In this document: positions 1-8,778 of the stretch, piece after piece
Numbering within the stretch: the stretch's first letter is position 1
Layout of the letters: every line of letters begins with the position of its first letter
Origin: Saccharicrinis sp.
GTDB lineage: Bacteria > Bacteroidota > Bacteroidia > Bacteroidales > Marinilabiliaceae
NCBI GenBank assembly: GCA_024635555.1
Contig: JAGXIO010000228.1
Coordinates: 1-44,387, forward strand
Length of the DNA: 44,387 nucleotides
Reading direction: 5' to 3'
Notes under the pieces: generated by a model
What the model was told of the DNA's origin: nothing
The model's input: only the letters and a program-made list of their open reading frames with translations
Databases searched by the model: none
Program-made: the position numbers and the translations under genes

Positions 1-688
1 GCCAAAACATGCTCCCTTTAGGTCCGTTAAACCAGGTCATGTGTTCAGGAATCTTTTGATAAAGCGCTTCGAAGCCACCAATGTGATCGAGTGAAAGCGG
101 GAAAAGTATTAGGACTGCTAATATCAGAATAAAAAACTGCACCGTACCCATTATCACTACCGACCAAACGCCACCAATGATGTTGAAAATAGTAACTATA
201 ATTCCGGAGATCACAATTGACCAAACCAATGAAAGCGGGGTGACCACCGTAATGAAAACACCGATGGCATACAAACGAACCATGTTATCAAGAAACCTCA
301 TGATCAATCCAAACCAGGTTATTGTTTGCCTAACCGAAAGATTATAACGCTGTTCCAAATATTCCATTGGTGTGGTATGCCCGGTTCGCCGCCAACGCTT
401 TCCCAGATAAACCCCGCCAATAATGCAGGCTGGAACGGTTGACCAGAAAACAGTAATTGACACCAGACCATGTTCGTAAGCAATACCCGCATAAGCTACA
501 AACACAAACGTGCTGAATAAAGCCATAAAATTACTGATGGCCGACATCATCCAGGGAATGGCGCTACCACCCTTAAAATAAGAACCTATATCTTTGATGA
601 ACCATCCGAATGAAAGTCCGATGGCTGCCATGAGTAGCACGTAAATACCAATAGCTACATAGTCAAGATTTAATAAATGAGTTTCCAT
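1..688 (-). CDS. Sodium:solute symporter (SSS family), C-terminus outside window
   Basis: The reading frame is open from an ATG at 688 down to the window edge, giving the first 229 residues. It starts METHLLNLDYVAIGIYVLLM and continues with several hydrophobic helices separated by short charged loops. The stretch FKGGSAIPWMMSAISNFMA and a following KRWRRTGHTTPMEYLEQRY are typical of the SSS family (sodium-driven uptake of sugars, sialic acid or other solutes across the inner membrane). The substrate cannot be told from this part. The gene is divergent from the AraC-type regulator at 830, which suggests that regulator controls it. The C-terminal half, usually another 250-350 residues, lies beyond the edge. 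Confidence 0.88.
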   Translation of the reverse strand, partial: METHLLNLDYVAIGIYVLLMAAIGLSFGWFIKDIGSYFKGGSAIPWMMSAISNFMALFSTFVFVAYAGIAYEHGLVSITVFWSTVPACIIGGVYLGKRWRRTGHTTPMEYLEQRYNLSVRQTITWFGLIMRFLDNMVRLYAIGVFITVVTPLSLVWSIVISGIIVTIFNIIGGVWSVVIMGTVQFFILILAVLILFPLSLDHIGGFEALYQKIPEHMTWFNGPKGSMFW

Positions 689-722
689 TATTTATTTTCA
701 GGTTTATTTTCAATTTTCAGAT

Positions 723-730
723 CAAAATTA
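723..730 (-). promoter_or_regulatory. Possible -7 element for the symporter
   Basis: On the minus strand this reads TAATTTTG, matching the Bacteroidota -7 consensus TAnnTTTG, 34 bases before the symporter ATG at 688. I see no convincing TTG -33 element at the expected distance, so the call is weak. The whole 689-829 gap between the divergent genes is AT-rich and holds no gene. Confidence 0.35.
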
Positions 731-778
731 TTGTAAAAAATAGTAAAAAAATAATAGCTACTTTGCCATATCTTGCAC

Positions 779-786
779 TATATTTG
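779..786 (+). promoter_or_regulatory. Possible -7 element for the AraC-type regulator
   Basis: TATATTTG matches the Bacteroidota -7 consensus TAnnTTTG and ends 43 bases before the ATG at 830. TTTG tracts lie upstream at 762-765 and 773-775, but neither has the usual 19-21 base spacing. The position is sensible for a short leader; the evidence is consensus match only. Confidence 0.4.
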
Positions 787-829
787 CATATACTGTCATT
801 TTTATGTATCATTTCAATAATTACATACA

Positions 830-1702
830 ATGAAACCCATATTTCTTGAAAAAGACACACAAGCCGGAGAAGAATCGTTCTTAACCAGATATGCCGAAGT
901 ACCGCACACCTATAATCAGTTTCATTTTCATAAGGAGTTCGAGTTACTCTATAACATGGAGAACAGCGGAACGCGGTTCATAGGTGACAGCATTAGGCGA
1001 TTTGGTAATCACGACCTAGTTTTGGTGGGTCCCAACATCCCACATTACTGGCAAAGTGATGATAAGTTTTTCATGGACGATCCAAACATTAAGGCCCGGG
1101 TTGTTTTGGTACAGTTTGTCGGGGACTTTTTAGGCGATCATTTCTTGAATACTCCTGAAATGTCGCTGATCAGAAATCTACTCCAACGTGCTGCCCAGGG
1201 GATTCAGGTTCGGGGTGATGAAGCCAGAATCATTGGTGAAAAATTTTATCAGCTAACCTTCCAATCGGGATGGCAAAAAATGATTAACCTGATTGAAGCA
1301 CTTTGTATGATGGCCGAAGCTAAAAATTACTTTTTACTGGCCAGCCGGGGTTTCTGCGAATCGCACAAAGTTGGGAACGAAGAGCGGATCAGCGCCATTT
1401 TTAATCACATCATCAAAAACCATCACCGGGATTATAAGCTTGAAGAAGCGGCGGAATTAGCGAATATGAATATCACCGCTTTTTGCAGGTACGTAAAAAA
1501 AGCCACATCCAAAACATATTCACAAATCTTAAACGAAGTGCGCATCGGTTTTGCTTGCAAAAGTCTGATCAACACAGAATACTCAATTTCGCAAATCGCC
1601 TATGATTGCGGGTACATGAATGTGCCTTATTTTAATCGCCAGTTTCGAAATATCAAAGAACGCAGCCCAATGGAATACCGTCTGAAATATAGATTGAAGT
1701 AA
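830..1702 (+). CDS. AraC-family transcriptional regulator with N-terminal cupin
   Basis: This 290-residue protein has an N-terminal cupin-like sensor (NQFHFHKEFELLYN around residues 29-42, then PNIPHYWQ near 70) and a C-terminal AraC-type double helix-turn-helix at about residues 190-288. The first HTH is around LEEAAELANMNITAFCRYVK; the second holds SISQIAYDCGYMNVPYFNRQF, where the SQIAYDCGY and NRQF positions follow the family signature. AraC/cupin regulators bind a sugar or related effector and activate catabolic genes. It is divergent from the symporter and convergent with the GH105-like gene, with a 25-base gap and no clear hairpin terminator between. Its effector is unknown; control of the neighbouring symporter and glycosidases is inferred from position. 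Confidence 0.93.
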   Translation: MKPIFLEKDTQAGEESFLTRYAEVPHTYNQFHFHKEFELLYNMENSGTRFIGDSIRRFGNHDLVLVGPNIPHYWQSDDKFFMDDPNIKARVVLVQFVGDFLGDHFLNTPEMSLIRNLLQRAAQGIQVRGDEARIIGEKFYQLTFQSGWQKMINLIEALCMMAEAKNYFLLASRGFCESHKVGNEERISAIFNHIIKNHHRDYKLEEAAELANMNITAFCRYVKKATSKTYSQILNEVRIGFACKSLINTEYSISQIAYDCGYMNVPYFNRQFRNIKERSPMEYRLKYRLK

Positions 1703-1727
1703 TAAACCTCAAAAAGATTAAATCAAT

Positions 1728-3260
1728 TCAGATTTTAGCTTCTAATACACATCCCAATTGTGCCAAAAGTCCCATGCCAAATTGTGAAATTACCCTGTAA
1801 CCGCTTGACTGCAACTCTTCTCCACCTCGATTAATTTGTGAAACACCGGAGAGAAAGCCATCGACGGTAAGGTAGGTTTGTAAAGATTTATACGCCATCT
1901 TCGCTTTTTCCTTAAAAGAAGAATCAAGAAGTCCTAACTTAAAACCCAGGACAAGAGCCTCAGCAATTCCTGCTGAAGCCGATGTATCGAATCCGGTTTC
2001 AGGACGATCGATAAAACTATACCAAAGCCCATCCTTGTTTTGAAAATGGCAGACCATTTCTACTGCCCTTCGGTAATCATTTTCTACTTCAATGATTTCG
2101 TTCAGGTCAAAGAATGGGCTCACTTTTAGAATTGTTAACGTTTTCACCATCCCAAGCAGGTACCAGGTAATTCCGCGTCCCCAGTTAGAAAAAGTTTGAT
2201 GGCCTGAAAGTGTTGAACGTTGATAAATTGTGTTCTCTTTGACAAGAAATTTCGTACGGAAACGGAGCTGTTTTAGAGCCATCTGAGCCATTTCACGGTT
2301 ATTACGGTTCACTGCAATTACGGCTAGTGGATATGCAACCGTGTAGCAAGCCTCAGTTGTAATGTCGTTTCCGCTTAATATTATTCCCTCCGGATTTTCT
2401 TTGGTTTTCAAAAAATCAAGAGCCATTTGTATTGAGGGATGGTTAGGGAAAAGTCCTATAATGGCTGCAAAAGGGAGAAAATCTTCAATGCTGTTGAAAG
2501 TACCGTCTTTAGGTTCGGTCATTGGACTTTCGAAAACGATTCCCTTTTCTTCATCCAGAAAATAACTAAGTTGTTTTTTCAAAACACGTAAAGCTTCCTG
2601 ATCACCGGTTTTCGACATTTCCCAAAGGGCATCAATTACGCAACCACCAATCCATCCAAAAGGAGCAAATGAATTCATGGAAAGCATGTTTTCGCGAAAA
2701 GCAATTTCAGGATGTTTATTTTTCCCAACCAATAAATGTGGTTGTAATCCCTGATTATCGGTGCGTGCCAAATCAGGCTGAAAAAACCAGGCATCATTTT
2801 GACCTTTTATCATTCTGAGTGCAATTCCTTGTTTCCCTATTTCATCTAAAAAGGAAGAATTTACAGGTATTTCAAAGGGTTGAAACGGGTGCGCAAACCG
2901 GATATTGAACTGCCCGATTTCTTTTCCTGATTCAGGTAAAAAGGCAGAAACGATAAGTTCTTCCCGAAAATCGATGGCTGCTGTTATCCGAAACCAAATG
3001 GTGTCAGAATCACTTTTTAGGAATGGAAACTGCAGAATGGCAGGTTTTGAATTGGTTGATGCAGAAACAGAAAATGCTTTCCATCCAAGCGGAATTCGTT
3101 TTTCACGGGGAAAAACTATTTTAGGAGCATTAACTCCGGAAGCCTGAATACGCCGCCAATGTTTCTTTTCGCTGAACGAAAATGCAGAAGCAATTACAGG
3201 CATTAAAATCAATGCTCCTGAACTTAATATGGTTTGTTGGATAAAAGATCGTCGCTGCAT
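1728..3260 (-). CDS. Secreted GH88/GH105-like unsaturated uronyl hydrolase
   Basis: The 510-residue protein begins with QRRSFIQ followed by a hydrophobic stretch, a Tat-like signal peptide ending near IASAF. Residues about 190-505 look like the (alpha/alpha)6 barrel of GH88/GH105: FGWIGGCVIDALWEM, SIEDFLPFAAIIG (the acidic residue here is the candidate catalytic Asp), NWGRGITWYLLGM and TSASAGIAEALVLGF match the order of conserved blocks in YteR-type hydrolases. Such enzymes remove the unsaturated uronic acid left by polysaccharide lyases. The first ~180 residues are not the usual short GH105 N-terminus and look like an added beta-rich domain. It follows the CE6-like gene by only 11 bases, so co-transcription is likely. 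Exact family within GH88/105 is unsure. Confidence 0.72.
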   Translation of the reverse strand: MQRRSFIQQTILSSGALILMPVIASAFSFSEKKHWRRIQASGVNAPKIVFPREKRIPLGWKAFSVSASTNSKPAILQFPFLKSDSDTIWFRITAAIDFREELIVSAFLPESGKEIGQFNIRFAHPFQPFEIPVNSSFLDEIGKQGIALRMIKGQNDAWFFQPDLARTDNQGLQPHLLVGKNKHPEIAFRENMLSMNSFAPFGWIGGCVIDALWEMSKTGDQEALRVLKKQLSYFLDEEKGIVFESPMTEPKDGTFNSIEDFLPFAAIIGLFPNHPSIQMALDFLKTKENPEGIILSGNDITTEACYTVAYPLAVIAVNRNNREMAQMALKQLRFRTKFLVKENTIYQRSTLSGHQTFSNWGRGITWYLLGMVKTLTILKVSPFFDLNEIIEVENDYRRAVEMVCHFQNKDGLWYSFIDRPETGFDTSASAGIAEALVLGFKLGLLDSSFKEKAKMAYKSLQTYLTVDGFLSGVSQINRGGEELQSSGYRVISQFGMGLLAQLGCVLEAKI

Positions 3261-3271
3261 AATTTCAGAGA

Positions 3272-4108
3272 TTATTTCATTTTTTTAGAAAGTCTTTTTG
3301 TCAATCTAAGATACTTTTTGGCGAACCTTGTTCCAATCATTCGTTGTCCTTCCGAGTTAAAATGTAGTTTATCTCCTCTGTCTTTCAGATCGCGTGTTGA
3401 AACATAGTCTGTAAATAGATCTTCTTTTGCATTAGCTCGAATGGCAGAATTAATCAATTTTGTTTCTTCTTTTTTAGCCGAAAATATTCCAATCTCCGCA
3501 GTTAAAATGGTTAATTTCTGATTATTTGCAGTCGTTCTGAAATGTTTGAAAAGTGTTTTGAGGTTATCGGGGTAAGCAATGACATCAGCAGCGTTGGCAT
3601 CAGATTCGCCCTGTATCCATAAAATTCCTTTCAGTATTCCGTACTTTTCAGACAAATTAACCTTTTCTTTAAAATTCGATAATAATTTAACACCTCTGTG
3701 CTCTGAGTCGCTTAGCCATTGGCCAATTGAACTTCCACCCACTGCAGTGGGTAACAGCAAAATTGTAATACTGTCGGGTATCGATTTCAGAAGTGCTTTA
3801 CCAAAATACAAGCCACAATCCAATCCAGCCATTGATGGCTCATAAAAATGAAGTGGTTCTTTTGCCAAAATAATTTGTCCCTTTTTATTGATGGTTAAAA
3901 TCCGCAGTGAAGGAACTGTATCCTGAGCTTCTACCAATCCTCTGCCGGCCATATTTGATTGACCCGCAAGAATAAAAACCCAGACTTTATCCTTACTGGG
4001 TATTTCTTTTGCTACTGCCTCCATTTTTGGGAAAAACCTTGTTCTAGGATTGCTTCCCTGGGCTAAACTTGACAAACTTAGAATGAAGATTATAATTATA
4101 TTTTTCAT
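3272..4108 (-). CDS. Acetylesterase, SGNH/SASA type (CE6-like)
   Basis: A 278-residue secreted protein with a signal peptide at its start. FILAGQSNMAGRG carries the nucleophile Ser51 in the GQSNM block of the sialate O-acetylesterase/acetylxylan esterase (SASA, CE6) family; LWIQGESDA is the block III equivalent, and DKLHFNSEGQRMIG supplies the C-terminal Asp/His of the triad. The length matches single-domain CE6 enzymes. Family members remove O-acetyl groups from xylan or sialic acid; with GH10, GH3 and CE2-like genes in the same region, acetylxylan deacetylation is the more likely role. It lies 49 bases downstream of the large GH3 gene and 11 bases upstream of the GH105-like gene. Confidence 0.85.
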   Translation of the reverse strand: MKNIIIIFILSLSSLAQGSNPRTRFFPKMEAVAKEIPSKDKVWVFILAGQSNMAGRGLVEAQDTVPSLRILTINKKGQIILAKEPLHFYEPSMAGLDCGLYFGKALLKSIPDSITILLLPTAVGGSSIGQWLSDSEHRGVKLLSNFKEKVNLSEKYGILKGILWIQGESDANAADVIAYPDNLKTLFKHFRTTANNQKLTILTAEIGIFSAKKEETKLINSAIRANAKEDLFTDYVSTRDLKDRGDKLHFNSEGQRMIGTRFAKKYLRLTKRLSKKMK

Positions 4109-4157
4109 TTTTACATTGAACAGTTATTCATATTCTTTTGAATTCGGTCATTCTATA

Positions 4158-6794
4158 TTATTCATTGGACATTCCTGATATTGAAATTATCTTCTGTACT
4201 ACTTTCCCTTTTGCCACAGTAATATCAGACGGCTGGCAACCACCTATTGAAAACTCAAATTCGCCTTCAACCGGAAGTTGTTTTCCTTCGTCATCTGTGT
4301 CAAATATATCTTCAGTGCACAAACTAAACTCAATCTTTTTGGTTTCACCAGCCTTAAGATTTATTCGCCGGAACCCTTTCAGGCTATGAATGGGGGTGCG
4401 GAATTCGGAATTTTTATGCGAAATATAAAGCTGCACTACTTCATCGCCGTCTATTGCACCTGTATTGGTTACATTCACTTTCAGAGCCAAATCAGAATTC
4501 GACGAATATTTATCGGGTACATCCAGATTATCATATTTGAACGAAGTATAGCTTAACCCAAAACCAAAAGGATACAATGGTTCACCTTTAAAGTAACGGT
4601 AAGTGCGGTTCTCCATGCTGTAATCTTCAAAATCAGGAAGATCGCTCACGTTTTTATAAAAAGTAACTGGCAAGCGCCCCGATGGATTATAATCGCCAAA
4701 CAACACATCAGCTATGGCCTCTCCACCGGCCTGACCGCCATACCATGCCTGAAGTATGGCTGGGATATTTTGGGCTTCCCACTCGAACCCAATTGCGCTG
4801 CCCGACATATTTACAAAAACAACTGGTTTACCAGTAGCTTTCAGGGCTTTCATCAATTGGTTCTGAACCTTTGGCAATTCAATATTTGTTCGGTCACCAC
4901 CTTTAAAGCCATCAATTTCCACAGGCATATCCTCACCTTCCAGCTTTGCAGAGATACCTCCCACAAAAATAATTACATCTGCTTCTTCAACTCGTGAAGC
5001 AATAGTTTCGGCACTTGCGTTTTCAAATGTTCCCATATCAAAACTCACTTCGGCGTTATCAGCATGTTGCCAATATTCCAGTACTATCTTATAAGCTTTT
5101 CCTTTTTCTGCATTGAAAGTATAGTAACTGTTTTTTATATCAGTTTCCACCTTTTTATCGCCGTCGACAAATAAGCGGCAACGATCATCACCTTTAATCT
5201 CAAAGCTAATTTCACCAGAGGTTTCAGGTGTATACGTTCCAGTCCAACGAACAGACATTTCCCTGGCTATTAAAGAGTCGGCAACCATTTCTCCATCCCC
5301 CCACTGGTAATCCACTTTCTTCTCAATTCGCACCAAAACCGGAGTACCTTCGAATTTTACATTTTGAAAATATTCAGCCTGAAAACCTTCTTCCCCGTTG
5401 AATTGAAATAAATGGCTTTGGTAATCTGGCTTGAATACATTGTTATCGATTAGGTTGCACCCTTTTAAATAAATAACATCTCCTTTAGCTTTAGCACGAA
5501 TTCCTTCTAAAACAGTTGTTATTTTTGAGGGATATCCGTAGTAATTCGCAAGTAGAACTGATTTATCATCAGCATTTGGTCCAACAACTGCTATCTTTTT
5601 TAATGATTTACTTAATGGCAGAAGGTTATTTTGATTCCTGAGCAAAACCATCGATTGCTGAGCCATTTTCAAAGCCAGAGCTTTATGCTCCTTGCTTTCT
5701 AAAACTGAAACATCAGTTTTTGCAAAAGGAACCATTTCGTCCGGATCGAACATTCCCAACCGCATCCGAATTGTAAACAGACGTTTTAACGAAATATCCA
5801 ATTGCTGTTCAGTAATAAGTCCTTTCTGCAGAGCCTCTTTTAGTGCAAAGTAGGTGGGCTTTCCTGAACATTCACAATCTGTTCCATGCAACACAGCATC
5901 AGCCGCAGCACTTTCTGCATCAGGATGGGTTTTATGGGTACGCCAGAAATGACTAATACCACCGCAATCGGAAGTAACATATCCGGTAAATCCCCACTGA
6001 TTTCGTAAAATATCCATCATCAACTTATCGCTGCCGCAACAAGGCTGACCATCGAAACGGTTATATGCACACATAACTCCACTAACCTTTGCATCTACAA
6101 TTAAATCACGAAATGCAGGTAGATAGGTATTCCATAAATCGTAATCGGATACTTCAGCATTAAACGTACTTCGATTCCATTCAGGACCACTGTGTACAGC
6201 AAAATGTTTCGCGCAAGCCGATGCTTTGAGGTATCTTGGATCATCTCCCTGCAATCCGGTTACAAAAGCTTTGCCGAGTTCTCCGGTCAGGTGCGGATCT
6301 TCTCCGTATGTCTCTTGTCCGCGTCCCCAGCGTGGATCACGAAAAATGTTAATGTTCGGAGTCCAGTAAGTGAGTCCAAGATAGATTCCTGTTTTCCCAT
6401 TCTTTCGCGAATCGTTAAAAATAGCCCGGCCTTCTTCGGCGCAATAGTCAGCCATTTGATGCAAGGAGGCAATATCCCATGTAGCAGCCATTCCAATAGC
6501 CTGCGGATACGAAGTCACGTGGTAAGGACTTCTTGCTACGCCATGTAAGCTTTCATTCCACCAGTTATAGGCAGGAATACCCAAACGATCAATCGATGGC
6601 GCATTGTTTACCATTTGGCCAATCTTTTCATCAATTGTTAACAGTGAAACAATATTAGTTACTCGCTCATCGAAAGATAAATCAGGATTTTGAAACGGAT
6701 ATTGATATGTTGGTTTGGGGCTGCATGAATTCATCAATACTCCCAGCATGGTGAAAATGAAAATTCTGAATTTAGTATTATTAATCTTCTTCAT
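4158..6794 (-). CDS. GH3 beta-glycosidase with inserted PA14 domain, lipoprotein
   Basis: The 878-residue product has a lipoprotein signal (VLMNSCS, lipobox Cys at ~24). The GH3 N-terminal barrel opens with SLLTIDEKIGQMVNNAP and contains YNWWNESLHGVARS, a form typical of the GH3 branch holding bacterial and plant beta-xylosidases. The nucleophile is Asp276 in VTSDCGG. The second GH3 domain starts near residue 390 (SMVLLRNQNNLLPL) and is interrupted at about 460-615 by a PA14 carbohydrate-binding domain (GFQAEYFQNVKFEG onward). A fibronectin III-like C-terminal domain follows (VNVTNTGAIDGDEVVQLY). Expected role: exo-release of xylose, glucose or arabinose from oligosaccharides at the cell surface or periplasm. 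It is separated from the GH101-like gene by 53 bases. Confidence 0.93.
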   Translation of the reverse strand: MKKINNTKFRIFIFTMLGVLMNSCSPKPTYQYPFQNPDLSFDERVTNIVSLLTIDEKIGQMVNNAPSIDRLGIPAYNWWNESLHGVARSPYHVTSYPQAIGMAATWDIASLHQMADYCAEEGRAIFNDSRKNGKTGIYLGLTYWTPNINIFRDPRWGRGQETYGEDPHLTGELGKAFVTGLQGDDPRYLKASACAKHFAVHSGPEWNRSTFNAEVSDYDLWNTYLPAFRDLIVDAKVSGVMCAYNRFDGQPCCGSDKLMMDILRNQWGFTGYVTSDCGGISHFWRTHKTHPDAESAAADAVLHGTDCECSGKPTYFALKEALQKGLITEQQLDISLKRLFTIRMRLGMFDPDEMVPFAKTDVSVLESKEHKALALKMAQQSMVLLRNQNNLLPLSKSLKKIAVVGPNADDKSVLLANYYGYPSKITTVLEGIRAKAKGDVIYLKGCNLIDNNVFKPDYQSHLFQFNGEEGFQAEYFQNVKFEGTPVLVRIEKKVDYQWGDGEMVADSLIAREMSVRWTGTYTPETSGEISFEIKGDDRCRLFVDGDKKVETDIKNSYYTFNAEKGKAYKIVLEYWQHADNAEVSFDMGTFENASAETIASRVEEADVIIFVGGISAKLEGEDMPVEIDGFKGGDRTNIELPKVQNQLMKALKATGKPVVFVNMSGSAIGFEWEAQNIPAILQAWYGGQAGGEAIADVLFGDYNPSGRLPVTFYKNVSDLPDFEDYSMENRTYRYFKGEPLYPFGFGLSYTSFKYDNLDVPDKYSSNSDLALKVNVTNTGAIDGDEVVQLYISHKNSEFRTPIHSLKGFRRINLKAGETKKIEFSLCTEDIFDTDDEGKQLPVEGEFEFSIGGCQPSDITVAKGKVVQKIISISGMSNE

Positions 6795-6847
6795 GTTTTT
6801 TATATTTGAAAATAAGTGCGTTTTTGAATGGATAAAGTTGTATCATT

Positions 6848-8752
6848 TCAATAAGTTAAAAAATCCTTTGCCTTGATTGCATTTCCTTCGTATGAATAAT
6901 CAGAATCACCAAAATTTACCACAATCTTTCTTCCTGAAGAAAATACCGACTCCTGAACTTTATGGTCTTCGGTTACAAAACGGTGTGAAACCAGCTCCTC
7001 GGTTGCAATTTGCTGTAACCACGGGCATACTTTTTTGTAGCTTTCTATGAATGAGTTTTTATAGGCTTCCCAGCGTTCACGATCCAGGTTCCAGAGTGGA
7101 GCCGAACCATACAACATGTTGAACAAATCCTTTTTCCACCAAATTTCGGGGGTATGATGGTTGGCATCTTCCCAACGCCACGAAGTGACCACCGCGTCGT
7201 GATAAACCAGTTCGTAAAGTGGAACCCTGATATATTCATTGATTGAATATTTTAGGTACTTGTCATTTGCTACACGAGTTCCAATCATCTGTGTTGGTCT
7301 CGGGTTGCTTCGCCAGTCGCCTGTATAGTATATGGTTCCGCTATTTTCGATTCCAGAACCCCACCAGGTTCGTTGCAAAGTCATCATTCCATGAACATAG
7401 GCGACGTGGGCATTTAAATATTCAGCTCCCCACTCTCCCCCGAGGTACTGATTATATTTGTCTTCCAGAATCTGGTGATTTTTTATTACTTCCTGCGTAA
7501 ATTGCTCCCGAGTCAGCCTGTGTTCATTAGAATAACATTCAAATAATCCATTTGCGGCATAAACGTCTAAAAAGAAGGTTTCATGGGGATATTCATTTAA
7601 CTTATTTTCCACCTTCCTGTATATTTCCGGCCGAATTGCTTCTGGACATGAAGTAGTGCCAAACTGGTTGAAATAAGTTGTTCCATCACTTTTTATAGCA
7701 GCCAGTTCTTTGAATTTTCCCGGGTAAACTGTGTGAGCAAAACGCCAAGGTCCGTTGGCATCAATTTCATAGTATGCGGTGTCTTTCTGTTTTAAGTCGG
7801 TAAAAAGCTCGTAACCACCGGTAGCATAACCCAACTCTTTAAGTTTTTTATCATAGCCAATTTCAGGATATGGCGTGTGGTTGGCATCCCAAAGAATAAG
7901 GGCTTTTTCTATTCCCGAAGATTTCAATTCATTCGCAAATTCTAATTCACGGGCTTTGTCCCATACGTAAATATGAACTCCACCTAACATTTTTTCCATT
8001 GCCGGAAATCGTTTCTGCTTTTCTTTTAAACTGATTACTTCGTTCTTTTTCCAGATGTAATCACGGTATTTTTTCGCCTGGGCCACGTATCCACCTTTAT
8101 CGAAAAAATGATACGTAACTTTGCGTGTGTAGCCAAATTCACCCATCGAAGGGAGCCAAACCGGTGAAAAAGTGATAAGTCCGTTTTCCCTTTTGGTTCG
8201 CAGCGCTGCATCGTAAGGAGTTTCCAGAATGGCCATGTAACCGGTTTCAAACTGAGAGTCAACAATTCCCATCCAGGCCATTGAAAGACCGCCACCACAG
8301 AAATAGGTAATTCCGTTTCCGAGCGGATATACCTGATCATCCACCGGAAGCAAAAGACCTTCCCCGTCTGTTTCGAGCAAATAGTAGTTTTTATCCGACG
8401 TTTTGAATGCTGAAGGGAAAGCCAGTTCCTCGAAATTCATATTCTCAGCTGCAATTAAACTTACTTCCAGAGTCGAATTTGGGGTTAATGAAAGAGTAAC
8501 ATCCATCGGGTATTTCCCGGTGAAAGTTACATTCAGAGAATTATCATTCTGAACTGTTTTTGATACAACAAACTGATTTTGCGATGTCGATTGCTGCCAC
8601 ACTTTGTTACATCTTTTATCGTTTACTGTCAACACTGTCGTTTGGTCATCAAACCGCACCTCCAAATTGGAATCAGAAAGTGTCCAAACTTTTGAATATG
8701 CTGAAAATGCAAAAAACAGAAGCAGGATAGAAATGAATACTGGTCTTTTCAT
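6848..8752 (-). CDS. Secreted glycoside hydrolase, GH101-like catalytic core
   Basis: I use the ATG at 8752, not an upstream in-frame start at 8803, because it starts a clean signal peptide (MKRPVFISILLLFFAFSAYS) and avoids overlap with the preceding gene. The 634-residue protein has an N-terminal beta-sandwich and a TIM-barrel core. FFLDVYA puts a candidate nucleophile at Asp396, and GGEWGAEY a candidate acid/base at Glu440. This order and the following LPLY-like stretch (VPLYELVYHDAVV) resemble GH101/GH129 alpha-N-acetylgalactosaminidases, though the Asp-Glu spacing is longer (44 versus about 32 residues) and the protein is shorter than classical GH101. Substrate is unknown; in this context it need not act on mucin O-glycans. 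It sits between GH3 and GH5-like genes in an apparent operon. Confidence 0.6.
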   Translation of the reverse strand: MKRPVFISILLLFFAFSAYSKVWTLSDSNLEVRFDDQTTVLTVNDKRCNKVWQQSTSQNQFVVSKTVQNDNSLNVTFTGKYPMDVTLSLTPNSTLEVSLIAAENMNFEELAFPSAFKTSDKNYYLLETDGEGLLLPVDDQVYPLGNGITYFCGGGLSMAWMGIVDSQFETGYMAILETPYDAALRTKRENGLITFSPVWLPSMGEFGYTRKVTYHFFDKGGYVAQAKKYRDYIWKKNEVISLKEKQKRFPAMEKMLGGVHIYVWDKARELEFANELKSSGIEKALILWDANHTPYPEIGYDKKLKELGYATGGYELFTDLKQKDTAYYEIDANGPWRFAHTVYPGKFKELAAIKSDGTTYFNQFGTTSCPEAIRPEIYRKVENKLNEYPHETFFLDVYAANGLFECYSNEHRLTREQFTQEVIKNHQILEDKYNQYLGGEWGAEYLNAHVAYVHGMMTLQRTWWGSGIENSGTIYYTGDWRSNPRPTQMIGTRVANDKYLKYSINEYIRVPLYELVYHDAVVTSWRWEDANHHTPEIWWKKDLFNMLYGSAPLWNLDRERWEAYKNSFIESYKKVCPWLQQIATEELVSHRFVTEDHKVQESVFSSGRKIVVNFGDSDYSYEGNAIKAKDFLTY

Positions 8753-8778
8753 AATTAAGGTATTTTTTGAACTTATTC

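Noticed and set aside
1703-1727. Bidirectional terminator between AraC and GH105-like genes
   Set aside because: The 25-base convergent gap has no inverted repeat that I can support.
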